Source: JBCCGE01 sp039029455
GTDB taxonomy: Bacteria; Pseudomonadota; Gammaproteobacteria; Arenicellales; Poriferihabitantaceae
Assembly (NCBI GenBank): GCA_039029455.1
Contig: JBCCGE010000001.1
Coordinates: forward strand, 108,570 to 172,569
DNA: 64,000 nucleotides
Direction: 5' to 3'
The translations under genes were made by a program, and so were the position numbers. The first letter of the stretch is position 1. Every line of letters begins with the position of its first letter. The notes beneath the pieces are model-generated. The model searched no databases. It had not been told where the DNA came from and saw nothing but the letters and a program-made list of their open reading frames with translations. This document shows positions 43,867-53,145 of this stretch, piece by piece.

Positions 43867-45048
43867 TTATCGACACGCGCCAGCACGAAGCACACTGTTC
43901 GCTGCTGCAGTATGACCAAGTCGCGCGGCGAGTAAGCGATATTCCTGGTGGAATTTCTCCCGGGGAACGCTGCAGATCTGTAGGAACCGTCGCCGGTCCG
44001 AAAACTCTGTTCGGGAATGCAGGGCGCGATGGTTGTCAAAGATTATGGCATCACCCGAATCCAGACGGACTTTGATCTGGTTTTCAGGTGCCATCATCAT
44101 GGCGCACAAACGATGATAGGCGTGCAGATAATTCTCCATCACGTGCTCAGGTAAATCGAGGGGAGCGGACGCCCGGGTGTGTAGTCGAATTCCCGAGATT
44201 TCTCCGTCGTCATCCAGAGCTATAACCGGCATATGCGCCCGTTGATCAAGAGTGTCGCCATGTCTTCGTACGTAATGGTGATTCCATTTGGCCAGCAAAT
44301 CAAACCCAGTGGGACTATCTCCGCGCAGTTTTTGTGCGATACGGAATCCATCCACCAATATCGAATCACCGCCTTCGTCGGCCGGTTGGACACAGGCCAG
44401 TGTCTCAATTCCCGGGGGATTGAATGCGAACGCCTCGTCCGAGTGTGGCGGAACAGCTCGTAGTGTAGTGCCGGCAGTGCCTACTGCGTTGCCGGGTGTC
44501 AGATCAAAAACAGCGCCATAAGCCGACTGCTCAACCTCGCCAACGAGCTCGGCAAATGAGAGCACACCGTCGGCAGATGATGGCCCGTTTTGAACGATCA
44601 CAAATCCGTGTGAGATTAAACACTGGTGCAACTTGAGTCGGATCTGATCGTCTCTGGATACGAGCGCGTAATCGAAAGTAACATCGTCCAACGATAACAA
44701 CGCATCCCAAAACGTGCTGTCGGGTCGTCGCACCGCTCGCGCTTTGTCGTCATATCGAAAGGTGTACAGCCACTCTCCTGAGAATTCCGAACGATGCGCG
44801 TCCGGTTTCCATTCCACAGTCAGACGGCTGCCATCCCATTTTACCGACTGCGGACGAATGCTTAACGACTCCAGTCCCGGGACATATCGCCTCAGGCTGG
44901 AATGGCAGTCACCACATTCGTCGCAGTAACAGCAATCCCGCAGCCAGACGTGGTGAAAGAAGCTCCTGTCGCCATTCATCCAGCTTATCTCCAGTCCATT
45001 CGAAAGGGTGGAGACCGACGAGATCAATTCGCTTCCAGATTCGTTCAC
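43867..45048 (-). CDS. Gamma-butyrobetaine-hydroxylase-like 2OG dioxygenase
   Basis: 393 residues from a GTG start. The N-terminal domain (about 1-105) has the zinc-site cluster C-C-Y-C-D-E-C seen in gamma-butyrobetaine/trimethyllysine hydroxylases. The TauD-type catalytic domain has H-S-D (P-P-H-S-D-E-A-F) and a distal H in N-H-R-A-L-H-S-R, with R-R-R-F-L-Q for 2OG. Members hydroxylate trimethylammonium substrates in carnitine synthesis; the exact substrate is not shown. It lies downstream of the LPAHA protein E. Confidence 0.83.
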   Translation of the reverse strand: MNESGSELISSVSTLSNGLEISWMNGDRSFFHHVWLRDCCYCDECGDCHSSLRRYVPGLESLSIRPQSVKWDGSRLTVEWKPDAHRSEFSGEWLYTFRYDDKARAVRRPDSTFWDALLSLDDVTFDYALVSRDDQIRLKLHQCLISHGFVIVQNGPSSADGVLSFAELVGEVEQSAYGAVFDLTPGNAVGTAGTTLRAVPPHSDEAFAFNPPGIETLACVQPADEGGDSILVDGFRIAQKLRGDSPTGFDLLAKWNHHYVRRHGDTLDQRAHMPVIALDDDGEISGIRLHTRASAPLDLPEHVMENYLHAYHRLCAMMMAPENQIKVRLDSGDAIIFDNHRALHSRTEFSDRRRFLQICSVPREKFHQEYRLLAARLGHTAAANSVLRAGACR

Positions 45049-45310
45049 GTGATAGGGGTTTGTAACCTAAGGTAGTGAAGACCATAGAGCATTTGCCGGC
45101 GAAAATGAAGCGACTCAGCGTTACTCAGATCACCTTTCCAGTGCTGCAGACAGGTTGGTGATACTGGGTTTGTTGCCCGCTGTCATTTTACGCCGTATTG
45201 TCGTTAAACGGCTCGGATTGAACTCACCGAGATGGCATGGATAGCGAACGGGTGCCTCCGGTAACACTCACAGACGATAACTTTATACCGCAGTGATTCT
45301 CGTTGTCTAA

Positions 45311-45829
45311 TCAGATACAGCTGTTGCCGGAGGATACGATCGAAGCAATGTTGGGTCGAATATTTCCATAAATATCACCATCGGTACCCCTGAATCCGAG
45401 ACCGGTTTCAGAATCCGGCAATCCCGACACATCAACAGTCAAATCGTAATTTATGGTCTCACCAGGCGCCACAAGCCCTACGGTGATGTCGTTGGCGATT
45501 ACCGAAAATTCGGGAGGTACGATTACCCCGGGCACGGTCCACAGCTGGAAATCATTCATGACCTGAAAGTTGTTCGGCGTGTCGTTAACCAGTGTTAGCT
45601 GAATTCGGATTTCACCAAAAACCGACAGCGGTGCGTCCTGCGGATCGGTTTCGTACCAGTGCGTGCTTTCAAAGAACTGCGGGCAGTTTGCAGAAGTAAC
45701 TGCATGTGCTGGCAAACTGACTGCAGTTACTACAGGTGTGATCCAGAACGATTGTGAAACCCTCCGTCGGAGTTGGTTCACACTTCGCGAGTTGGTGCCT
45801 TTTCGGCATGCGTAATTTTCCACAGACAT
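45311..45829 (-). CDS. Exported protein E with LPAHA leader
   Basis: 172 residues. The leader reads L-R-R-R-V-S-Q-S-F-W-I-T-P-V-V-T-A-V-S-L-P-A-H-A-V-T-S, with a shortened hydrophobic part before the Trp. The mature domain of about 120 residues looks like a beta-sandwich (I-R-I-Q-L-T-L-V-N-D-T-P; I-N-Y-D-L-T-V-D-V-S-G-L-P), with a late cysteine near the end pairing with one just after the leader. No family recognised. It lies 354 bases downstream of the PqqD-like gene on the same strand. Confidence 0.7.
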   Translation of the reverse strand: MSVENYACRKGTNSRSVNQLRRRVSQSFWITPVVTAVSLPAHAVTSANCPQFFESTHWYETDPQDAPLSVFGEIRIQLTLVNDTPNNFQVMNDFQLWTVPGVIVPPEFSVIANDITVGLVAPGETINYDLTVDVSGLPDSETGLGFRGTDGDIYGNIRPNIASIVSSGNSCI

Positions 45830-46182
45830 CTCCCATACTTTTAAGTTTAATCAAAAATTTTTGGAAGATAAGTCGCTGGTCGATCAGCAACGGTTCAAAT
45901 AAATTCGCTCTCTCAGATTCGGGAAAATTCTTGTGAAAAATGAACACTATCTCCTTATGCTCTCTTGCGCATTGCGCAATTCATCCAATCGACGTTGCGA
46001 GGAGCGCAGCGACGCGACAATTCGGAAGTGACTCCGACGATCAACAATGGACTTTTGCCAATCATTGTTCTCAACGCGGTTGCGAAGAGGATGTTGTTTT
46101 TGCGCCAGTCGCTCTAAAAGAGGTGTCAGAGTTGCCGGATATCGGCGGATACAGATGATCCTTCTGTCCTTCTGATGCAGGC
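45830..46182. other. 353-base gap with a REP-like repeat
   Basis: No gene supported. It contains a stem-forming intergenic repeat (annotated separately) and presumably the promoter of the LPAHA gene. Confidence 0.4.
45991..46022. repeat. REP-like intergenic repeat
   Basis: The core TTGCGAGGAGCGCAGCGACG with an imperfect stem (CGTTGC / GCGACG) resembles a palindromic element dispersed between genes in many bacterial genomes (from memory). Only one copy is noticed in this window. Confidence 0.45.
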
Positions 46183-46467
46183 CTACTTATCCAGAACGAT
46201 CGTCTGATGCTCCAATAGTCGGGCGATGGTTGCCTCCACATCAGCTGGTATGGACTCTTTCGCGTTTGGATACGATTCGCAGAGTACTTCGATGATCTCT
46301 GCGATGCTCCTTTTGCCGTCGCACAATTGCCAGATGATGATAGTTTGTTCATTGATAAAAATGCCGTGATCATCGGATTGTCTGACAAGCTGATATTCAT
46401 TGCCCTCCAGTGCCACTATTGAGTGGCCTTCAACGGTTGTGGGTACTGCGGCGTGCGAGAGCGTCAT
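46183..46467 (-). CDS. PqqD-like (RiPP-recognition-element) small protein
   Basis: 94 residues from ATG 46467, which overlaps the stop of the glycosyltransferase gene as ATGA, so the two are translationally coupled. The sequence fits PqqD: I-F-I-N-E-Q-T-I-I-I-W-Q-L-C-D-G-K-R-S-I-A-E-I-I, then a helical half with D-V-E-A-T-I-A-R-L-L-E. PqqD-type domains bind leader peptides of modified peptides and deliver them to enzymes. No pqqA, B, C or E and no radical SAM gene are nearby, so it is probably not for PQQ; it may bring a peptide to the neighbouring glycosyltransferase (inference). Confidence 0.8.
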   Translation of the reverse strand: MTLSHAAVPTTVEGHSIVALEGNEYQLVRQSDDHGIFINEQTIIIWQLCDGKRSIAEIIEVLCESYPNAKESIPADVEATIARLLEHQTIVLDK

Positions 46468-47651
46468 TTGGTCTCCATTGTGTCGCTGACAAAGTTCATT
46501 GCGGGGTAGCGCCATTCGCCGATGCGCTTATGGGCCTCTCTAAGGGTGGGCTCCCAGAATTCTCTGGTAACGGTATCGGGATGGTAGTTTTCGGCAATGA
46601 ACTGCCGGGCTTTGGCGGATCCAGTGTCATATTGGTCTTTTGAATAATCGTATATTTTCTCCAGACCATCGACGATTCCTTCGACACTGGGAATGCACTG
46701 AAACGAGCTTTGATTGGTATAGAACGGCTCGCCATCGATTAATTCACCAAACGCGCACAGCTCGGGAAAAGTCGAAAAATTCGTCCCGAGAATCGGTACT
46801 CCGCAAGCCTGCGCTTCGATAAGCGGCAGACCAAAACCCTCGCCCATGTTGGGTGTTAAAAATACATCCATCGCACTGTAGAGATTACGCAGATAGCTCT
46901 CATCAAAACCGAGCGTCATCTGATACTGATCAGAGAATCGAAAGCGGGACTTGTCGAGTCCGATGGTTTCAGCAAGTTGTTCCAGATTAAGGCCGTGCTG
47001 TACACGGGTTTTTGTGTGCAGGACCAGATAGGCATCGTTGTGTTTCTGCAGGAAACGCCTGAATGCCATCATCGACTGAGGATACGATTTGCGGTTAGGC
47101 ACCGACTGGTTAACACCCACCATCCCCACAATATAAGCATCCCGAGGCAGATCCAGCGCGGCGCGGGCAGTTTGTTTATCTACCGATTCAAAAAAAGCAG
47201 GATGACAACCATGGGGTACATATAACGGATCAAACTGAGCCTTACGCAGCCTGTCGACACCGAATTGACTGTAGGCGACGGGAACTCCGTATCCGTCTCT
47301 TACCCGATTCGCGACCTTTGGAGGAACTGGATCGTGATCAACCGGCATCCACGCGACCCAGGGTACTTTTTTCATCAAATCACTTGAGAACACCCAGGTG
47401 TCCGAGAGTGTAATGACAAGTTCAGCGCCGAAATGTGCCGCATGGAATGGCAGCGCTGGGGTGTCCTGTGCGCCGCCCGGGCATGGATACACGGGCATTC
47501 CCTTGTACTCTGTTTTCTCGCCCTGATAGGTCCAGGTCGATAATGCCATCTCGTGACCTAGGATTGTCTGCAGTCGTTCGATGAAGATTTTTGTTTGTGA
47601 GCCGTAACCGGTCTGAAACCAGGGTGCTACGGAATGCCAGAGAATCTTCAT
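46464..47651 (-). CDS. Glycosyltransferase (GT4-like, GT-B fold)
   Basis: 395 residues. The C-terminal half carries the GT4 signature: T-P-N-M-G-E-G-F-G-L-P-L-I-E-A-Q-A-C-G-V-P-I-L-G-T (E-x7-E type), and the N-terminal half starts with W-H-S-V-A-P-W-F-Q-T-G-Y-G-S-Q. Retaining, nucleotide-sugar dependent. Member of the P450-GNAT-GT-PqqD operon. Confidence 0.87.
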   Translation of the reverse strand: MKILWHSVAPWFQTGYGSQTKIFIERLQTILGHEMALSTWTYQGEKTEYKGMPVYPCPGGAQDTPALPFHAAHFGAELVITLSDTWVFSSDLMKKVPWVAWMPVDHDPVPPKVANRVRDGYGVPVAYSQFGVDRLRKAQFDPLYVPHGCHPAFFESVDKQTARAALDLPRDAYIVGMVGVNQSVPNRKSYPQSMMAFRRFLQKHNDAYLVLHTKTRVQHGLNLEQLAETIGLDKSRFRFSDQYQMTLGFDESYLRNLYSAMDVFLTPNMGEGFGLPLIEAQACGVPILGTNFSTFPELCAFGELIDGEPFYTNQSSFQCIPSVEGIVDGLEKIYDYSKDQYDTGSAKARQFIAENYHPDTVTREFWEPTLREAHKRIGEWRYPAMNFVSDTMETK

Positions 47652-47672
47652 TTCACAATTCTGTTATCGGTA

Positions 47673-48167
47673 TTAAGACAAGTGATCGAACATCCGCAGC
47701 CAGACATGCTGCTGTTGTTGGTTCATGCCAAGTAACTCGAACCCCAGTCTGGACATTTGTTTCTGAACCCCGGATTTCATCAGTTTCGGATTTTCCGTCT
47801 CGGCAATCAGGCCTATGGGTGCGCCACCGATAGAGGCCGCATTCAAAATATCATAGGTCCTGTCAATCATGCGAATCATCAGGCGGCTGCCACGAAAGGG
47901 CTGATCCACAAATGTCCTGTACATCATGGCATGATGATTGAGTCGCGGACGGAACTCCAGATAAGACGTTGAAATACCAATAATGTCATCGTCTCGATTC
48001 TGCACAACAAGAATCAGGTCCCGTAATCGCCTTTCGGCAGATTGTCGATCGGCCAGCGCGCCCCGAGACATCCAAAAGTCAATCACGGCGGCGTCAAACG
48101 AATGATGGTCCCACTGATAGCCTCCGGTGATTTTAAAGTCTCGATATGCGAGCGTTGCTGTGGTCAT
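47673..48167 (-). CDS. GNAT-like acyltransferase
   Basis: 164 residues with a GNAT-like fold: V-V-Q-N-R-D-D-D-I-I-G-I-S-T-S-Y-L, then a motif-A-like F-V-D-Q-P-F-R-G-S-R-L-M-I-R-M-I, where acyl-CoA would bind. The substrate is unknown. It starts 10 bases after the P450 stop and ends 21 bases before the glycosyltransferase start. Confidence 0.68.
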   Translation of the reverse strand: MTTATLAYRDFKITGGYQWDHHSFDAAVIDFWMSRGALADRQSAERRLRDLILVVQNRDDDIIGISTSYLEFRPRLNHHAMMYRTFVDQPFRGSRLMIRMIDRTYDILNAASIGGAPIGLIAETENPKLMKSGVQKQMSRLGFELLGMNQQQQHVWLRMFDHLS

Positions 48168-48177
48168 CAGGAATGAC

Positions 48178-49431
48178 TCAATGAGTGCAGCGCAGCGGCA
48201 GGGATTCGAAACCGCGCATCAACCAGTTTTTTCTGCGGACGGGTTCACTGAAATGTCGCACGTCGGCAAAGCGACCAAAGAACTCCTCAAGAAAAACCCG
48301 CATTTCAATACGCGCCAGCACGGAACCCATGCAGTGATGCGTGCCTCGTGTGAATGCCAGATGTCGGATTGATTCACGCTCGATATTAAAATCATCCGGA
48401 CTGTGGTTGACGTCAGGATCTCTGCCTGCCGCGCCGATGAATGCAAGGATGTTCTCACCTTTTTCGACTGTCACGCGATCTGTCTCAATCTTATCGAGCG
48501 CAACTCGGGTAAGCATCTGGATAGGTGGATCGAAACGCAGCGACTCATCGGCGGCATTGTCTGCCAGCGATGGCTGCTCCCGGAGCAATGCCAGCTGATC
48601 CGGGTGGGAGAGCAGAGCATGGATCATGTTGCAAATCGCAAATGACGTAGACTCCATACCGGCAAACAGCATAAACACACAGTTGGCGAGGATTTCATCC
48701 TCATCCAGTTCACCGCCTTCGGTTGAGCTGAATTTTTCAATCAGACACTCCCGGCCGGTGAAATCCGTCGTGTCCCGGAGCTGCTTAAAGTGCCGCTTGA
48801 GATCAAGAGCGCCCTGATTCAGTTCATCTCGATAAGCGGATGACATCGAGAGGTAGCCGCCTTCGACAACGTCGGCAATTTTGCCGGACCACTGAGTAAA
48901 CTCTTTCAATGTGTCCGGTGGAATACCCAGCAGATCGCCAATAACTCGATTGGGAAAGGGATAGGCAACTTCAGATGAAAACTCAATCAAGCCGTCTCTT
49001 TCGGTATCCAGCTCCGCCAGCAAGGTGTTCAGCGTTGCACGGATACTCGACTCCAGTGCATTGAATACCCTGGCAGTCATGGATTTAGCGATTTTTTGTC
49101 GAACAACGGTGTGTTCCGGGGGGTTTTTAAACAGCATCCACTGATCGATCAGTCGAAATGCCGGATTCTGCTGCTTGAACCGGCGGAAGTCCTCTTTGTT
49201 TACCCCGGTTTGACCGTAGTATCCAACTTCACCACGTCCGGCCAGCGGGCTCTGCAAAACGGCGGCAAGCTCATGATAACCTGTCAGGGTCCAGGTATTT
49301 GGTCGCAATTGCAGTGCGCCCCCCTGAGACCGTCGATCAGCATAAAACGGATAGGGGTTATGGAAAAATTCCGGAGATCCGAATCGCATGAGAGCTGACA
49401 GTTGGAAAGTTGTTATATAGTGAGGCCGCAA
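48178..49431 (-). CDS. Cytochrome P450
   Basis: Up to 417 residues (an internal ATG at 49389 would give 403 and is also plausible). I-helix L-F-A-G-M-E-S-T-S, K-helix E-S-L-R, and heme-binding F-T-R-G-T-H-H-C-M-G identify a soluble bacterial P450 monooxygenase. It leads the four-gene operon with GNAT, glycosyltransferase and PqqD-like genes. The substrate could be a fatty acid, secondary metabolite or peptide side chain. No ferredoxin gene is close by. Confidence 0.9.
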   Translation of the reverse strand: MRPHYITTFQLSALMRFGSPEFFHNPYPFYADRRSQGGALQLRPNTWTLTGYHELAAVLQSPLAGRGEVGYYGQTGVNKEDFRRFKQQNPAFRLIDQWMLFKNPPEHTVVRQKIAKSMTARVFNALESSIRATLNTLLAELDTERDGLIEFSSEVAYPFPNRVIGDLLGIPPDTLKEFTQWSGKIADVVEGGYLSMSSAYRDELNQGALDLKRHFKQLRDTTDFTGRECLIEKFSSTEGGELDEDEILANCVFMLFAGMESTSFAICNMIHALLSHPDQLALLREQPSLADNAADESLRFDPPIQMLTRVALDKIETDRVTVEKGENILAFIGAAGRDPDVNHSPDDFNIERESIRHLAFTRGTHHCMGSVLARIEMRVFLEEFFGRFADVRHFSEPVRRKNWLMRGFESLPLRCTH

Positions 49432-49592
49432 TCAGTGTACACGATTCAAATCCGCTTAAGAAAGTTGGTGTTGTCTCAGCAGATTCCGTTATCGGCGCGT
49501 AAAACCAAACAAATATTCATTGAACAGTGACAGCTCTCAACTAAAATCCTGTTATCCAATTCGATTTAAACAGACCCTGCGTCAGGAGTAAT

Positions 49593-51404
49593 GTGAACAA
49601 CTGTAGCTGTGGGAAAGACATTCAGTACGAGCAGTGCTGTGGCGAGCCAAGCGATCGTGTCGAGGATTCAGGGAATCCATCAGACCGGGCGTTGTATGCT
49701 GAAAGCTGCGAAGCCGCCCTGTCGAACCGGCCTCTGCACGGGCTGACCATACTGAAAGCGCTGCTGTTGCAGAATCCCTTTCACAAGGGTGCGTTCAGAC
49801 TGCTGCCGCGATTTAGCGAACCACTCCGGGTCTTTTCGGCGGACGAACTCGCAACGGTAGCCGACAACGTTCTGCACGCATTTCCGGACGATCAGGGTCT
49901 GGGATGTGGCGCAGCTCAGTTGTATCGCGAGAGTGGTCGGCTTCGGCGTTCGGAGGAGACCTATCGGCGGGTTCTGGAACAGGATTCCCGAAATTTCGTC
50001 GCGCATATTGGTATGGCGGATTTGTGCAAGCGGGGGGCGCAACTCGACCAGGCTGAGTATCACTACAGACAGGCACTGTATCAGCACGGTATCGCGCCTA
50101 AGGTGGTGGCTGCACTCGGCGCCTGCCTGAACGGTCAGGGTCGACACCAGGAAGCCGAGCACTATTTTCGGATGTCTCTTGCGCAGGCGCCTATGAACGT
50201 GACCGCATTATTGGCGTGGTCACAGATGGAGGAAGCTCGGGGTGATACGGAAAAAGCCTGGCGACTGTTCGATATGGCGCGCAAGCACAATCCGGGAGTG
50301 GGCGATCTGGTCGTGCACCTTTCCACCCTGCACCGGCGGGGCGGCAACTATCGCCAGGCCATCACCGCGCTGGATTCGGCCTCGCCAGATGATTTTGCTG
50401 ATGAACACCGGGCCAACTATTTTTTTGAGCGCCACCGGGTACTGGATAAAATGAAACAGTTTCCGGCCGCGTTTGAAGCGGCCGATGAGGCCAATCGGAT
50501 CAAGCGAGAACGACTGGGCTTCATTTATGAGGAAGACATCCTTGGTAAACTGGAGTCGAATCTCAAATCCGCATTCAGTCAGGAAAATGCGAAAACATTA
50601 TCCTTTGCACCCACACTGCCCGATGATGAGAAGCCGATCTTTATCTGTGGATTTACACGATCGGGTACCAGCATGCTGGAACAGATACTGAGTTTCCACA
50701 GTCAAATTTCAGGTGGCGATGAACTGCCGTTTGTGAATACGATTGCCAGGGATGCGCGGCATTTGCTGACCCGTTCAATCGACTATCCGATGTGTCTTAT
50801 CGAAGGCGACGATAATGAACGTAAGCAGGATGCCGTTAAACTGCGAAGTAATTATCTGACGCGATTACGAATGACGAGCGTAATGGAACCGGGGGCGCCG
50901 TGTTTTACAGACAAGATGCCAATGAATGAACTGCATCTTGGACTGATCCACATGATGTTTCCACAGTCAAAGGTGATTCATGTATTCAGACATCCCCTAG
51001 ATTCCGTACTGTCGACGTTTTTTACCGATGCGACCCATGGCGGAACATGCGCGTATTCGCTGCAAAGTGCTGCTCGTCACTATATGAGATTATTCGATAT
51101 GACAACGTACTATCGTCAGAATCTGGATCTATCGTATTTACAGGTCCGATACGAGGATCTTGTCGATGATCTAAAACCGCAGGTTGAGCGCATTTTCAGC
51201 TTTCTGGATCTGCCATTTGAGTCTCAATGTCTTGAGTTTCACAAAAACCCCCGATTTGCCAGAACAGCGAGTTATGCACAGGTCAAGCAACCCTTGTATT
51301 CCGGGGCCCGATACCGTTACCGTCACTATTTGGGTGGTATTCAGGACATCATTCCGGTACTCCGACCGGCAATAGAAGCGCTGGGATATGATGTGAATAG
51401 TTGA
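49593..51404 (+). CDS. SEC-C / TPR / sulfotransferase fusion protein
   Basis: 603 residues from GTG 49593 with AGGAG just upstream. Residues 4-17 form a SEC-C-like zinc motif (C-S-C-G-x-x-x-x-Y-E-Q-C-C-G). TPR repeats span about 85-300 (for example G-R-L-R-R-S-E-E-T-Y-R-R-V-L-E-Q-D). A sulfotransferase domain follows, with F-I-C-G-F-T-R-S-G-T-S-M-L-E-Q (PAPS 5'-phosphate loop) and V-I-H-V-F-R-H-P-L-D-S-V-L-S (3'-phosphate site). The TPR-sulfotransferase class resembles protein tyrosine sulfotransferase architecture; acceptor unknown. The LPAHA protein F starts about 80 bases downstream on the same strand. Confidence 0.87.
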   Translation: MNNCSCGKDIQYEQCCGEPSDRVEDSGNPSDRALYAESCEAALSNRPLHGLTILKALLLQNPFHKGAFRLLPRFSEPLRVFSADELATVADNVLHAFPDDQGLGCGAAQLYRESGRLRRSEETYRRVLEQDSRNFVAHIGMADLCKRGAQLDQAEYHYRQALYQHGIAPKVVAALGACLNGQGRHQEAEHYFRMSLAQAPMNVTALLAWSQMEEARGDTEKAWRLFDMARKHNPGVGDLVVHLSTLHRRGGNYRQAITALDSASPDDFADEHRANYFFERHRVLDKMKQFPAAFEAADEANRIKRERLGFIYEEDILGKLESNLKSAFSQENAKTLSFAPTLPDDEKPIFICGFTRSGTSMLEQILSFHSQISGGDELPFVNTIARDARHLLTRSIDYPMCLIEGDDNERKQDAVKLRSNYLTRLRMTSVMEPGAPCFTDKMPMNELHLGLIHMMFPQSKVIHVFRHPLDSVLSTFFTDATHGGTCAYSLQSAARHYMRLFDMTTYYRQNLDLSYLQVRYEDLVDDLKPQVERIFSFLDLPFESQCLEFHKNPRFARTASYAQVKQPLYSGARYRYRHYLGGIQDIIPVLRPAIEALGYDVNS

Positions 51405-51415
51405 CAGTTTTGCGG

Positions 51416-51443
51416 TTTACATCAGACAAAAAAGCGATAAAAT
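51416..51443 (+). promoter_or_regulatory. Candidate promoter of LPAHA gene F
   Basis: TTTACA at 51416-51421 and TAAAAT at 51438-51443 with a 16-base spacer, 43 bases before the ATG at 51486. It lies just after the sulfotransferase stop, so gene F can be transcribed on its own as well as by read-through. Confidence 0.45.
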
Positions 51444-51485
51444 GCATGGTTATCTTAAAACATAACCAGATTCGGGACATTGATA

Positions 51486-52178
51486 ATGGATAAGAAACGT
51501 TCGAAAGGTGAGACTGAAATGACAGATACCGCTGATGGCGGTCGTCGGAAAATTCTTCAATCCGCTGTTTTAGGGGGAGGCGCTGCGCTCACTGCGCTGC
51601 CGACTGACTGGCAAAAGCCGGTGGTGTCCAGTTTGATGTTGCCTGCGCATGCCAATACGACTGAAATGGGCGGTCTGGGATCCGTGTCCAACTGTCCTGA
51701 TGGTTACAGTATATCGACGAGTGCACCGAAGTACTCTGACGGCACCCCAATCACGATAGTCGTTGAAAACGGCACGATTTCTGACGGTGGACCCGATGAG
51801 ATCTTTAGCGTAGTGGGCGGCACTCTTGTTGGTGGTACCGTGTTGTCCGAAACCGATACATCCGACCAACCGTGTGCTGACGGCAGCACGTTAACGTCGA
51901 ACTTCTCCTACAGTTTTACTGCAGGGAGCGGGACACTCTCTTTCGATTCTTCAATAAGTAAATACTGCGGCGACAATGCAGTTTTGCTTACCGGTGGTAA
52001 TCAAAGACTGGTTCGTACCGGTTCAAATGTGAGCGGCACTTCGACCTACCTCTATTACGATGGAACCGGAAATAAATATATTCAGTATTGCACCTATCTG
52101 ATTCCGGAATCGTTTGATGAACTGCAACAACGTTCCATTGATGCGAGCAAAAACATAAGAAAACGGATTTTCGGCTAA
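51486..52178 (+). CDS. Exported protein F with LPAHA leader
   Basis: 230 residues from ATG 51486; ATG 51519 (AAGGTGAG at ideal spacing) is an equally good start, giving 219 residues. Leader: G-G-R-R-K-I-L-Q, a G/A/L-rich stretch, then W-Q-K-P-V-V-S-S-L-M-L-P-A-H-A-N-T-T. The mature domain (about 160 residues) is rich in Ser/Thr/Gly with five cysteines, suggesting a disulfide-bonded beta domain; no family recognised. It contains several tyrosines (for example D-G-Y-S, P-K-Y-S-D-G), relevant given the adjacent sulfotransferase. Confidence 0.78.
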   Translation: MDKKRSKGETEMTDTADGGRRKILQSAVLGGGAALTALPTDWQKPVVSSLMLPAHANTTEMGGLGSVSNCPDGYSISTSAPKYSDGTPITIVVENGTISDGGPDEIFSVVGGTLVGGTVLSETDTSDQPCADGSTLTSNFSYSFTAGSGTLSFDSSISKYCGDNAVLLTGGNQRLVRTGSNVSGTSTYLYYDGTGNKYIQYCTYLIPESFDELQQRSIDASKNIRKRIFG

Positions 52179-52221
52179 TCCGCAAACAACCGATGGTTGC
52201 TCGGCAGAGCAGCGAGTCCTG

Positions 52222-52246
52222 AAAAGCCGGCGGTTGCCGGCTTTTT
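52222..52246 (+). terminator. Terminator after gene F
   Basis: Perfect stem AAAAGCCGGC / GCCGGCTTTT with a GGTT loop and terminal T-run, 43 bases after the stop of gene F. Confidence 0.85.
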
Positions 52247-52407
52247 AGTCTGTTGATGAATCAAATCGGGTGTCAATCAGTTTAGGCTGATTGTCCACTC
52301 GATTCATGGATGTGCAGGATGACCAATCCGCTTTCCGTCGCAAGGCTCCGGAAACTGGAAGAATCTTGATTTGAGCAGTAAGTTAACCGGTTTCATGGAG
52401 ATTGACT

Positions 52408-53145
52408 ATGACGACACAGGCGAAAACGCAGTTAAGTGCATTTAGATTTGCAACAATTGCTGAGGACTCTGATGAGTGCATGGGTGATATTCGGGCCGGG
52501 CAGGCCACGCTCGCCTACAAAATGCAGGGATTACCCCAGGTCTTAATAAACACCAGCCCCAATCCGCCTCATCCTGCGCCGCCGGTTCCTGAACCGGCGA
52601 CACCAGCAAACAATGACCCGGTCATTCAATTGCTCAACAACGGTTGGAAAATCACCGATTCTGTTATGGCCGGTGGGGTATCAACAATGCAGCCAGCCGG
52701 CTTGGGTATGGGACCGGCTTATTGGGACAATCCACCACCGCAACCACCACCGCCGCCGTCATCAATTTTTGAGAGCCTTAAGCTGCAGTTTGTATTTCCC
52801 TTGTTCTGCATCTGTGCGGAGAACGGAAACTGTAAAGTCAAACGGTACAGTCTGGAGGTGACCTACGACGGAACCAGCCATCCAAAGGTTGGCGTTAAAG
52901 TCAGTAACGAAGGGAATTGTCCGGATTATTTGACGCTGGCGCCCAACACGGATCTGGTGCTGCCTCGATCCGGTAAATCGTTAAAGAACAACAATCAGGT
53001 CACCTATACTTTCGAGACCGGCGTGACCTGCGATTGTGATCCGGCAACCGACAACAGCAACCCGATGCCGCCTGCCGAAACCGAAGTCAAGAAGTGTCCA
53101 CTAAAAATAGTCGTGGAGTACTACTACTCGACAACTCTGCCCTAG
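52408..53145 (+). CDS. Uncharacterised proline-rich protein
   Basis: 245 residues from ATG 52408, with GGAG 8 bases upstream. There is no signal peptide. Two proline-rich segments (around residues 50-68 and 107-120) flank a short middle part; the C-terminal 120 residues contain seven or more cysteines (F-C-I-C-A-E-N-G-N-C, T-C-D-C-D) and beta-like strands. Not recognised. It follows gene F but is separated by a terminator. Confidence 0.6.
   Translation: MTTQAKTQLSAFRFATIAEDSDECMGDIRAGQATLAYKMQGLPQVLINTSPNPPHPAPPVPEPATPANNDPVIQLLNNGWKITDSVMAGGVSTMQPAGLGMGPAYWDNPPPQPPPPPSSIFESLKLQFVFPLFCICAENGNCKVKRYSLEVTYDGTSHPKVGVKVSNEGNCPDYLTLAPNTDLVLPRSGKSLKNNNQVTYTFETGVTCDCDPATDNSNPMPPAETEVKKCPLKIVVEYYYSTTLP

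Noticed and set aside
46183..46467. PQQ biosynthesis
   Set aside because: Only a PqqD-like protein is present; pqqA, B, C and E are not in the window.
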